A DNA stretch of 18,057 nt, taken from assembly GCA_038206985.1 (NCBI GenBank), contig JBBRAH010000053.1:1-18057 (forward strand), in the 5' to 3' direction. Each line of letters begins with the position of its first letter. The first letter of the stretch is position 1. A model generated the notes under the pieces. It worked only from the letters and a program-made list of their open reading frames with translations. It made no database searches and was not told the origin of the DNA. Position numbers and translations under genes: made by a program. The stretch comes from CAXMST01 sp038206985 (GTDB lineage: Bacteria; Actinomycetota; Thermoleophilia; Solirubrobacterales; 70-9). Positions 1 to 5,793 of this stretch are shown here, piece after piece.

Positions 1-1582
1 CGCGACGCGGCATGCCGTCCATCCCGATCCAGTGCATCGGGATGAAGGTGCCGAGGAAGGCGACCGTGGTCAGCCAGAAGTGCCAGCGACCGAGTCGTTC
101 GTCGTACATTCGCCCGGTCATATTCGGGAACCAGGGATAGATCCCGCAGAAGATTGTGAAGACCGAGCCGCCGAACAGCACGAAGTGGATGTGGGCGACG
201 ACGAAGTAGGTGTCGGAGACATGGATATCGATCGGAATCAACCCCAGCATCACGCCGGAGATGCCGCCGATCACGAAGGTCACGATGAAGCCGAGCGCGA
301 AGAGCATCGAGGTCGATTCGATATGTAACTTCGAGTCGAACAGCGTGCCCAGCCAGGAGAAGATCTTGATTCCCGTGGGCACCGCGATCAAGAGCGTGGT
401 CACCATCATCGGCACGCGCAGCCAGCTGAACATGCCGGCGACGAACATATGGTGCGCCCACACGGCGAAGGCGAGCACGACGATGCCAAGTAGGGCGAGC
501 GCCATCAGGCGATAGCCGAAGATCGTCTTGCGGGCGTGGGTGGAGATCACCTCACTGACGATTCCGAAGCCGGGCAACATCATGATGTAGACGGCCGGGT
601 GCGAGTAGAACCAGAAGATGTGCTGGTAGCTGATCACGTCGCCACCGGCCGCCGCCTGAAAGAAGTTGGTGCCGAGCACACGGTCGAAGAGGACCATGAA
701 CTGCACGCCGGCGATGAACGGCGTCGCCGCAACGACCAGCAGGGAGGTCGAGAGGTTGGCCCAGACGAGCAGGGGCATCCGCCAGAAGCTCATTCCGGGC
801 GCACGCATAGTGACGATCGTGACCAGGAAGTTGAGCGCGGTTGCAATCGAGGAGGCGCCGGCGAACTGCACGCCGAGGTTGAAGAACGACTGGCCCAATG
901 GGGCGCCGGTACTTAAGGGCGCGTATCCGGTCCAGCCCGCGTCGAAGGCGCCTCCGGGGACGATGTAGGAGGCCAGGAACATGATGCCGGCAGCGGGCAG
1001 CATCCAGAAGGAGAGCGCATTGAGGCGCGGGAACGCCATGTCCGGCGCGCCGATCATCAGCGGCAGCACGTAGTTCGCGATACCGGCGAAGACCGGGATG
1101 ATGAAGAGGAAGATCATGAACGCCGCGTGCGTCGAGAAGAGCCCGTTGAAGACGCCCGGATCGACCACCTGGGTACCCGGCTGAGCGAGCTCGGCCCGCA
1201 TCAGCATCGCCATCGCTCCTCCGATGAAGAAGAAGACGAAGGTCATGACGATGTACTGGATGCCGATCACCTTGTGATCGGTGTTGAAGTGGAAGTAGTC
1301 CTGCCACTTCGTCGCCCCGTGGCTGGAGTGATCGTCGGGGATCGTCGGCTTGCCGGCCGCCCAGCGGAACCAGTAGTCGAAGGCGCCGAAGCCGATCAAC
1401 CAGCCGAACGGCATCGTGATCGCGGGCACGATCAGGTGCGGGTAGCCGGTCGACTCGGTCTGGAAGATCTCGAGGCCGGAGATCGCGCGCAGCGCGACGA
1501 CGAGACCGAATCCGAATCCGAATCCGATCAGTGCGCCGAACATCGCGCGGGGCCAGCCTGGCTGTCTCAAAGCTGTGGGCAC
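1..1582 (-). CDS. ctaD: Cytochrome c oxidase subunit I, A2-type (partial, 3' end outside window)
   Basis: This is the catalytic membrane subunit of the aa3-type terminal oxidase, which reduces O2 to water and pumps protons. 527 residues are visible and the C-terminus lies beyond base 1. Ligands can be read directly: low-spin haem H152 and H466, CuB H328, H377 and H378, haem a3 H464, and Tyr332 of the His-Tyr crosslink. K-channel Lys406 and D-channel Asp181 and Asn188 are present. Helix VI reads YSHPAVY (326-332), so the usual D-channel Glu is Ala330 and the Tyr-Ser pair of A2 oxidases replaces it. The first canonical helix begins near residue 102; about 95 residues precede it and contain two extra hydrophobic segments (about 14-33 and 48-70). 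The start is GTG at 1582, chosen because AGGAGG (1591-1596) sits 8 bases upstream. The gap to coxB is 16 bases, so the two are co-transcribed. Confidence 0.96.
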   Translation of the reverse strand, partial: MPTALRQPGWPRAMFGALIGFGFGFGLVVALRAISGLEIFQTESTGYPHLIVPAITMPFGWLIGFGAFDYWFRWAAGKPTIPDDHSSHGATKWQDYFHFNTDHKVIGIQYIVMTFVFFFIGGAMAMLMRAELAQPGTQVVDPGVFNGLFSTHAAFMIFLFIIPVFAGIANYVLPLMIGAPDMAFPRLNALSFWMLPAAGIMFLASYIVPGGAFDAGWTGYAPLSTGAPLGQSFFNLGVQFAGASSIATALNFLVTIVTMRAPGMSFWRMPLLVWANLSTSLLVVAATPFIAGVQFMVLFDRVLGTNFFQAAAGGDVISYQHIFWFYSHPAVYIMMLPGFGIVSEVISTHARKTIFGYRLMALALLGIVVLAFAVWAHHMFVAGMFSWLRVPMMVTTLLIAVPTGIKIFSWLGTLFDSKLHIESTSMLFALGFIVTFVIGGISGVMLGLIPIDIHVSDTYFVVAHIHFVLFGGSVFTIFCGIYPWFPNMTGRMYDERLGRWHFWLTTVAFLGTFIPMHWIGMDGMPRR

Positions 1583-1590
1583 TGCTCCTA

Positions 1591-1596
1591 CCTCCT
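1591..1596 (-). promoter_or_regulatory. Ribosome binding site of ctaD
   Basis: A perfect AGGAGG on the minus strand lies 8 bases before a GTG codon. It decides the GTG start at 1582 over the internal ATG at 1543. It falls in the 16-base gap after the coxB stop codon. Confidence 0.8.
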
Positions 1597-1598
1597 GC

Positions 1599-2423
1599 TC
1601 ATTCTTCCGCGAGGCTCCCTGCCCCGTTGCCCCCTGCAACTCCTGTGCTCACACCGGCGTCCTCGGGCACGTCGGTCTGCTCGGCCAGCCACTCGTCGAA
1701 GGATGCCTGATCGGGTTCGGTCACCGCCAGCGCGCGCATCGTCGTGTGTCCGAGGCCGCAGAGCTCGCTGCAGACCACCTGATAGGTGCCCGGCACGTTC
1801 GGGGTGACGCGCACGACGTTGTCGATGTCGTCGTCGCCGTCTGCCTCGGTGAGACTGGCGCCCGGCACCAGGTCCCGCTTGATCCGCCATTCGGGGACCC
1901 AGAAGGAGTGCAGGACGTCGAGCGCCTGCAGGTGCAGCTCGAGCTGCGTGCCGGACGGGACGTGGAGCTCGGTCGAGGCCTTGCCCGCGTCGGGGTAGTC
2001 GAAGCGCCAGGCGAACTGCTGCGCGGTGACATCGACCCGCATCGTCGGGCCGTCGTCGGCCTTGGCCTCGATGTCGCTGAGCACGATCGCCGCGTAGATG
2101 CCGGCGAAGATCACGATGATCGTCGGGATCGTGGTCCAGATGATCTCCAGCCGTGTGTTCCCATGGATCGGCTCGCCATCCGACTCGTCACCGGGCTTCG
2201 CGCGGTACTTCCAGATCGCGTAGCCCATCATCACCATCACCACCGAGAAGACGAAGGAGCTGAGCACGATCATCACGTCGAGCAACGTGTCGATCGGCGC
2301 GGCTTCCTCGGAGCCCTGCATCCCGTTCCAGTCGGGAATCAGCATGATCACGGAGATCACCACACTCATCGCGAGCGTCACAGCGGCGAGCTGCAGGAAG
2401 GTCTTGAGGGTCATGTCCTTCAT
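1599..2423 (-). CDS. coxB: Cytochrome c oxidase subunit II
   Basis: This subunit carries the binuclear CuA centre that takes electrons from cytochrome c and passes them to haem a in subunit I. The protein is 274 residues, a normal length. Hydrophobic segments lie at about 7-29, 46-72 and 93-116, followed by an extracytoplasmic cupredoxin domain. The CuA ligands are all visible: His172, then CSELCGLGHTTM at 218-229 giving Cys218, Glu220, Cys222, His226 and Met229. There is no fused cytochrome c domain, so this is not a caa3-type subunit. The tail after about 245 is acidic and Gly-rich. The ATG at 2423 has no Shine-Dalgarno site; a TAGAAT hexamer lies 12 bases upstream. An ATG further upstream (around 2437) runs into a stop after five codons. 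ctaD follows directly. Confidence 0.96.
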   Translation of the reverse strand: MKDMTLKTFLQLAAVTLAMSVVISVIMLIPDWNGMQGSEEAAPIDTLLDVMIVLSSFVFSVVMVMMGYAIWKYRAKPGDESDGEPIHGNTRLEIIWTTIPTIIVIFAGIYAAIVLSDIEAKADDGPTMRVDVTAQQFAWRFDYPDAGKASTELHVPSGTQLELHLQALDVLHSFWVPEWRIKRDLVPGASLTEADGDDDIDNVVRVTPNVPGTYQVVCSELCGLGHTTMRALAVTEPDQASFDEWLAEQTDVPEDAGVSTGVAGGNGAGSLAEE

Positions 2424-2441
2424 CTGGCGAGAGCCATTCTA
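2424..2441 (-). promoter_or_regulatory. Candidate leaderless -10 promoter of coxB
   Basis: TAGAAT on the minus strand (2436-2441) ends 12 bases before the coxB ATG. Transcription starting about 7 bases downstream would leave only about 5 bases of leader. The same hexamer occurs before the ABC ATPase gene. I see no convincing -35 box. The rest of the 88-base gap to the glycosyltransferase stop holds a 7-base inverted repeat, GGGCGGC (2448-2454) with GCCGCCC (2499-2505), of uncertain meaning. Confidence 0.45.
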
Positions 2442-2511
2442 TTGGTCGGGCGGCGCGACGAAGTCACGGTCCTGAGTGTGTATCGAGACGCACAAACAGC
2501 CGCCCACCTGC

Positions 2512-4107
2512 TCAACTCCCCCCTGGACCGGGCAGCGCGGGAACGGCGGGTAGAGAATCGAGCTCTCCATGCGACGCGGCGATCACCCCACGGGCGACTC
2601 CCTCCCAGCTCCAGAGCCTGGCCGTCGTTGCCGTGAGGGCCTCCGCCGCGGCGGACCGCTGCTCGCCCGAAAGCTCGAGCCAGCGGCGAAGGCGCTCGGC
2701 GATGGCGGGGACCGGGTCTCCTGTCAGAGGGAAGGCGGGGATCCCGCGGGCATAGTCCGGCAGCTCCACGTCGAGGGCGCGGGCGACCTCGGCGAGGCCG
2801 GAGTGATCGGCGCAGACCGGCATGGCCCCGGCGGCAGCGGCCTCGGCGGCGACCATGCCGAACGCCTCCGGGAAGGTGCTGGGCACGACCAGCGCGTCGG
2901 AGCCGCGCACCACCTCAGCCACCTCGGCGTGCTCGAGGCGCCCGGCGAACGAGACGCTGCCGGCCGCGGCCAGCGCGGACTCTGACCAGCCCGCCGGCGG
3001 GTTCTCGAGGAAGCGGGAGAGGATCGGCAGCGGAGCCCCCTCCCCGCCCTCGAGCCCACGTCCGGCCGCAGCGATCGCGCGGGCGGCCTGCAGATCACCG
3101 GAGCTGATCGCCTGCCACAGGGACTCCAGGCCCCCCCGGTAGGCGCCGAAGCCGGCAAGCAGCAGGTGCGCGCCGGGCGCGAACGCACAGACAAGAGGCC
3201 AGGCTGCGAGCAGCAGGTCGCAGCCCTTGGAGACGATCGTCTTACCCACGAAGAGGACCCGAGGGCCGGTCGCAGCGGCGTAACCGGCGATCGCCGCGGC
3301 GGCCTCGTTGGCGTCGCGCGCGAAAGAATCGGACTCGGCGTCGTCGGTGGCGGCCGGTGGCTTGGCGGCCTCGAGGGCGGCGATCCGCACCGCCACGTCG
3401 CGGAGATGCGACGTCGCGCCGACGGTGGCCGGCAGCGGTGCGAACTCGGTCAGATCCACGCCCGGTGGCCCGAGGCGCGTCTTAGCCGGTAGATCGGGGG
3501 CGGTGACGGTCTCCCAGAGACTGCGACCCGTGTGCCCGGAGCCGACCAGCACCCCGGCGCTGGCGGCCATTCCCTCCGCCGCGTAAGGAAGGAAGCGACT
3601 GTCGGGGATCACCGTGTAGGACAGGGCGCTCCCGTGGACCTTGCTCGCGAAGCGGAGACCGGCCCGAGCGAGGATCACGGGGCCCATGATCAGGTGGTTG
3701 GCAAGTGCGGCGTCGGGAGGCTTGCGAGCCGCGACCTCGCGTACCGCTTCGACGTTCGCCGAGATATAGCCGTCGAGCTCGGCGTCGCTCATGGCCGAGA
3801 AGGTCTTCACCTCGAAGCCGGCGTAGCGGTCGGCGACGTAGACCGGCAGCAGGCCTCCGATCTCCGGGACGTAGGCGGTGATCGAGCCCGATCCCGGGCT
3901 GCCGGGCCCGGCAGCCTGCTCAACCTCGAGCTCGCCGCGCCGCCAATGCCCGACCGCGTCGATCCAGCCGAGCGCGGCGGCCTCGCGATCCTGGCAGAAG
4001 AGATCGACATCGTGGCCGAGCCGGGCGAGTGCGCGAGCGACGTTGGCGTTGTAGACGTTGCTGCCGGTGCCCCGGAGCAGGTAGCCGTGGAAGATGAGGA
4101 TGCGCAT
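2512..4107 (-). CDS. GT4-family glycosyltransferase (GT-B fold)
   Basis: This is a nucleotide-sugar-dependent retaining glycosyltransferase, probably cytoplasmic or at the inner membrane face; the acceptor is unknown. It has 531 residues from the ATG at 4107. The N-terminal Rossmann half opens with RILIFHGYLLRGTGSNVYN, whose Gly-rich loop is typical of GT4 enzymes. The C-terminal half starts at about 283 with VLFVGKTIVSKGCDLLLAAW and carries the EX7E motif as Glu414 and Glu422 in PEAFGMVAAE, followed by an alanine-rich helix. An insert of about 60 residues (about 322-382) between two core strands makes it longer than many GT4 enzymes. An upstream in-frame start at 4155 is possible, but it would run through the promoter region and encode an Arg/Ala-rich stretch outside the fold. 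No other sugar genes adjoin it, so its product cannot be inferred from context. Confidence 0.88.
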   Translation of the reverse strand: MRILIFHGYLLRGTGSNVYNANVARALARLGHDVDLFCQDREAAALGWIDAVGHWRRGELEVEQAAGPGSPGSGSITAYVPEIGGLLPVYVADRYAGFEVKTFSAMSDAELDGYISANVEAVREVAARKPPDAALANHLIMGPVILARAGLRFASKVHGSALSYTVIPDSRFLPYAAEGMAASAGVLVGSGHTGRSLWETVTAPDLPAKTRLGPPGVDLTEFAPLPATVGATSHLRDVAVRIAALEAAKPPAATDDAESDSFARDANEAAAAIAGYAAATGPRVLFVGKTIVSKGCDLLLAAWPLVCAFAPGAHLLLAGFGAYRGGLESLWQAISSGDLQAARAIAAAGRGLEGGEGAPLPILSRFLENPPAGWSESALAAAGSVSFAGRLEHAEVAEVVRGSDALVVPSTFPEAFGMVAAEAAAAGAMPVCADHSGLAEVARALDVELPDYARGIPAFPLTGDPVPAIAERLRRWLELSGEQRSAAAEALTATTARLWSWEGVARGVIAASHGELDSLPAVPALPGPGGS

Positions 4108-4123
4108 CGCCGGGCGGACCCTA
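4108..4123 (-). promoter_or_regulatory. Candidate leaderless -10 promoter of the glycosyltransferase gene
   Basis: TAGGGT on the minus strand (4118-4123) ends 10 bases before the ATG at 4107, and no Shine-Dalgarno site is present. It supports the shorter start. It shares the 78-base divergent gap with the zinc-ribbon gene promoter on the other strand. Confidence 0.4.
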
Positions 4124-4172
4124 CCCCGGAGGGCCGCCCGGGCCCGAGCCACCAAACCGCCCGCCGAGCGGA

Positions 4173-4185
4173 TAAGGTTCCGGCC
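4173..4185 (+). promoter_or_regulatory. Candidate leaderless -10 promoter of the zinc-ribbon gene
   Basis: TAAGGT (4173-4178) is followed by exactly 7 bases and then the GTG at 4186, the spacing expected if transcription begins at the first base of the start codon. No Shine-Dalgarno site is present, and no clear -35 box lies 17 bases upstream. Confidence 0.5.
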
Positions 4186-4461
4186 GTGAATGAGAAGCAG
4201 ACCTTCCGCTTCCGCGCGCCGGCCTCGGGCCGGGAGGCGCTGGTGCAGGCCGAGGGCGACGGCGTCTACGTCGACCGGGAGACCGGCGAGGAGATGCAGC
4301 CCGTCACACGGCTGCTGCCGCTGGCCACCTCGCCCTCATCGCTGCTGCGCAGCCCCGAGAACCTCCGCGAGTGCCGCCGCTGCGAGCAACTGATCGGCCT
4401 CGACGTGAGCGACTGCCCGCATTGCGGTCTGCGCCAGGAAGCAACGAACGGCGGCTCGTGA
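4186..4461 (+). CDS. Small zinc-ribbon protein of unknown function
   Basis: I do not recognise this 91-residue protein as a named family. The C-terminal third has two CxxC knuckles, Cys63/Cys66 and Cys77/Cys80 (CRRCEQLIGLDVSDCPHCG), which would form a small zinc ribbon. The first 50 residues are polar and predict short beta strands (FRFRAP, GVYVDRETG). No signal peptide or membrane helix is visible, so it should be cytoplasmic. The GTG at 4186 is chosen because an ideal TANNNT box lies 7 bases upstream; the open frame extends much further back but there overlaps the glycosyltransferase gene. Its last four bases, GTGA, also start the lipoprotein gene, implying coupled translation. Zinc ribbons of this size may bind nucleic acid or proteins; which applies here is unknown. 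Confidence 0.75.
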   Translation: MNEKQTFRFRAPASGREALVQAEGDGVYVDRETGEEMQPVTRLLPLATSPSSLLRSPENLRECRRCEQLIGLDVSDCPHCGLRQEATNGGS

Positions 4462-4784
4462 GGCGCCGAGCGTCCCTCGCCCTCGCCACCGCAGCGGTCG
4501 CCGCCGTCGGTCTCGGCGCCTGCGGTGACGACGAGACGACCTCGACGACCAGCACCGAGGCGGCACCGCTGACCTCCTCGACGACTTCAACCAGCACCAG
4601 CAGCTCGACGTCTACGAGCAGCACGACCTCGTCGACGACCACCGACACGACCTCGACCTCGACCTCGACGTCGACCGACTCGAGCGGCGGCTCCGGCTCA
4701 GGCGGTTCGGGCTCGGACGACGGGCAGAGCCCGCAGGAGTCCTTCGAGGCCTTCTGCGACGAGAATCCCAAGCAGTGCGGCTGA
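4458..4784 (+). CDS. Ser/Thr-rich lipoprotein, unknown function
   Basis: This is a predicted lipoprotein of 108 residues. The sequence shows a basic n-region (MRRRAS), a hydrophobic stretch (7-19) and a lipobox LGAC with lipidated Cys22, so the mature protein should be anchored to the outer face of the membrane. Residues about 27-75 are almost only Ser and Thr, and 76-90 are Gly/Ser/Asp-rich, so most of the chain is a flexible, possibly O-glycosylated stalk. Only the tail (SPQESFEAFCDENPKQCG) could be structured, with Cys100 and Cys107 able to form a disulfide. The GTG start at 4458 overlaps the zinc-ribbon stop in GTGA; the signal peptide begins exactly there. The gene converges on the next one with a gap of 7 bases. 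Confidence 0.75.
   Translation: MRRRASLALATAAVAAVGLGACGDDETTSTTSTEAAPLTSSTTSTSTSSSTSTSSTTSSTTTDTTSTSTSTSTDSSGGSGSGGSGSDDGQSPQESFEAFCDENPKQCG
4540..4677 (+). repeat. Low-complexity CTCGAC/ACGACC-type hexamer tract
   Basis: Within the lipoprotein gene the Ser/Thr stalk is encoded by degenerate hexamers; the cleanest run is about four copies of a CCTCGA-like unit at 4651-4674. Length changes in multiples of 6 would keep frame and only lengthen or shorten the stalk. Confidence 0.55.
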
Positions 4785-4789
4785 GCCGC
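4777..4789. terminator. Small GC hairpin at a convergent gene junction
   Basis: GCGGC, loop TGA, GCCGC form a 5-base-pair hairpin that includes the lipoprotein stop codon, 2 bases from the stop of the convergent secreted-protein gene. It has no T-run, so a terminator role is only a guess. Confidence 0.25.
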
Positions 4790-4791
4790 GT

Positions 4792-5592
4792 CTACTTGTT
4801 CTTCTTGTTGGGCACGAAGTAGGCCCAGTAGAGAAGCCGGCCCTCGGTGTAGGTGCAACCGTAGGTGCGCTTGCTGCCCTTGTCGTCGTGAGGCTTGGAG
4901 GCGATTATGTCGTCGCGGTTCTCGTTGTCGCTCTTATTGGGATCATCGCCGCACTTCCGCTTGCTGCGCGACGCGCGCCACTTGTCGGTCTGGCTGCCGA
5001 GCTTGCCGTCGTGGGCGAAGTTCGGGACCCAGTTCGGGGTCGTGAGCGCGATCGTCTGGCCCTTCTTGACCTTGAGCGGCTTGTTGAGCGTAAAGATCGG
5101 CTTCTGGCCGTAGTAGTTGTCCAGCGGGACCTCGGGAGACTGTTTGGCCAGCGTGAACTTGCTCTTACTCGCCTTCTTGAGCACACCGATGCGGGCCGAG
5201 GGAGCAGCATCGAAGAGGCCCTCGTAGACATCACGCTCGTCGCTGTTCGGACGTGAGAGATCAACGCTCCAGGCGACCAGGTGACCTGCGCTGGGGACCT
5301 TGAAGATTCCCTTCCTGCCGTTCGCCGTCGTCTGGAACCCGGTGACCGTGTTGATCACGCGGCAGAGCTTGCTGGAGGGGAAAGGTGACTTTTTCGGCTC
5401 GGGGCAGCTCGGCTTGGGCGCCCCGCCCTTAACGTCGCCGAGAATGTTCGGACTCCTGCCGGTCGCAATCCCTGCGCTCGCCGCAACAATGGCGACGAGG
5501 ACGAGGGCGGCCAAGCCGACACGGGTGACTCTGCGCCGAGCATGCCGCTGCTCGCCGTGGCCGGGATCGTGATTTTGAGCGGTGTTTGCCAT
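4792..5592 (-). CDS. Secreted four-cysteine protein of unknown function
   Basis: This 266-residue protein has no function I can assign. It has a basic N-terminus, a single hydrophobic segment (about 26-44) ending in ASAGIATG, then a Lys-rich extracellular region, so it is secreted or membrane-anchored. Four cysteines (63, 77, 214, 246) lie outside the membrane segment and could form two disulfides. Conserved-looking blocks include FKVPSAGHLVAWSVDLSRPN, PIFTLNKPLKVKKGQTIALT, DKWRAS and GRLLYWAYFVP at the C-terminus. The beta-rich pattern suggests a jelly-roll-like sandwich. From memory, similar proteins recur in Solirubrobacterales genomes; this is unverified. It is noticeably Lys/Asn-rich and less GC-rich than its neighbours. 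It stands alone, divergent from the ABC operon. I see no Shine-Dalgarno site or TANNNT box at the ATG at 5592. Confidence 0.75.
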   Translation of the reverse strand: MANTAQNHDPGHGEQRHARRRVTRVGLAALVLVAIVAASAGIATGRSPNILGDVKGGAPKPSCPEPKKSPFPSSKLCRVINTVTGFQTTANGRKGIFKVPSAGHLVAWSVDLSRPNSDERDVYEGLFDAAPSARIGVLKKASKSKFTLAKQSPEVPLDNYYGQKPIFTLNKPLKVKKGQTIALTTPNWVPNFAHDGKLGSQTDKWRASRSKRKCGDDPNKSDNENRDDIIASKPHDDKGSKRTYGCTYTEGRLLYWAYFVPNKKNK

Positions 5593-5660
5593 CGGGCTGC
5601 AGAAACACGGCAGGGCGGCAAAGGTTGCGGCCCCGCGGGTTTCGGTTTAGCGCAGTCTAG

Positions 5661-5698
5661 GCAGCCGACACCCGGAACCGGGCACCTGTCGGCGCTGC
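5661..5698. promoter_or_regulatory. Nested inverted repeat in a 201-base divergent intergenic region
   Basis: GCCGACA (5664-5670) pairs perfectly with TGTCGGC (5687-5693), and inside it CCCGG-AA-CCGGG (5671-5682) forms a second palindrome. GCAG (5661) and GCTGC (to 5698) can extend the stem past a 2-base bulge. It sits about 70 bases upstream of the secreted-protein start and about 95 bases upstream of the ABC ATPase start. It could be an operator or an RNA hairpin. Apart from this and the promoter next to the ABC operon, I see nothing else in 5593-5793. Confidence 0.4.
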
Positions 5699-5765
5699 GA
5701 AACGCCGCGCCCAGCTGCAGAGACCCGGTTTCAGGGGCTCGGGATGTGACCGCACAGACCCTCTG

Positions 5766-5793
5766 GGCGGTCCGCCATAGAATCCGTGCGGCC
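5766..5793 (+). promoter_or_regulatory. Candidate ABC-operon promoter with overlapping palindrome
   Basis: TAGAAT (5778-5783) ends 10 bases before the GTG at 5794 and is the likely -10 box of a near-leaderless transcript. GGCGG-T-CCGCC (5766-5776), an 11-base palindrome, lies immediately upstream inside the -35/-10 spacer, where a bound repressor would block the polymerase. No regulator gene is adjacent, so the regulator is unknown. Confidence 0.4.

Noticed and set aside
552..1307. A 251-codon minus-strand frame within ctaD
   Set aside because: It is the wrong frame of ctaD: the correct frame gives all haem and copper ligands, while this one gives an Arg/His/Leu-rich string.
2225..2250. A run of six histidines in a plus-strand frame
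   Set aside because: It is the antisense of the coxB transmembrane segment VVMVMMGY, not a metal-binding protein or a tag.
4108..4155. An extended glycosyltransferase start at 4155
   Set aside because: The extra residues are Arg/Ala-rich and lie before the first beta strand of the GT-B fold; a TANNNT box supports the ATG at 4107.
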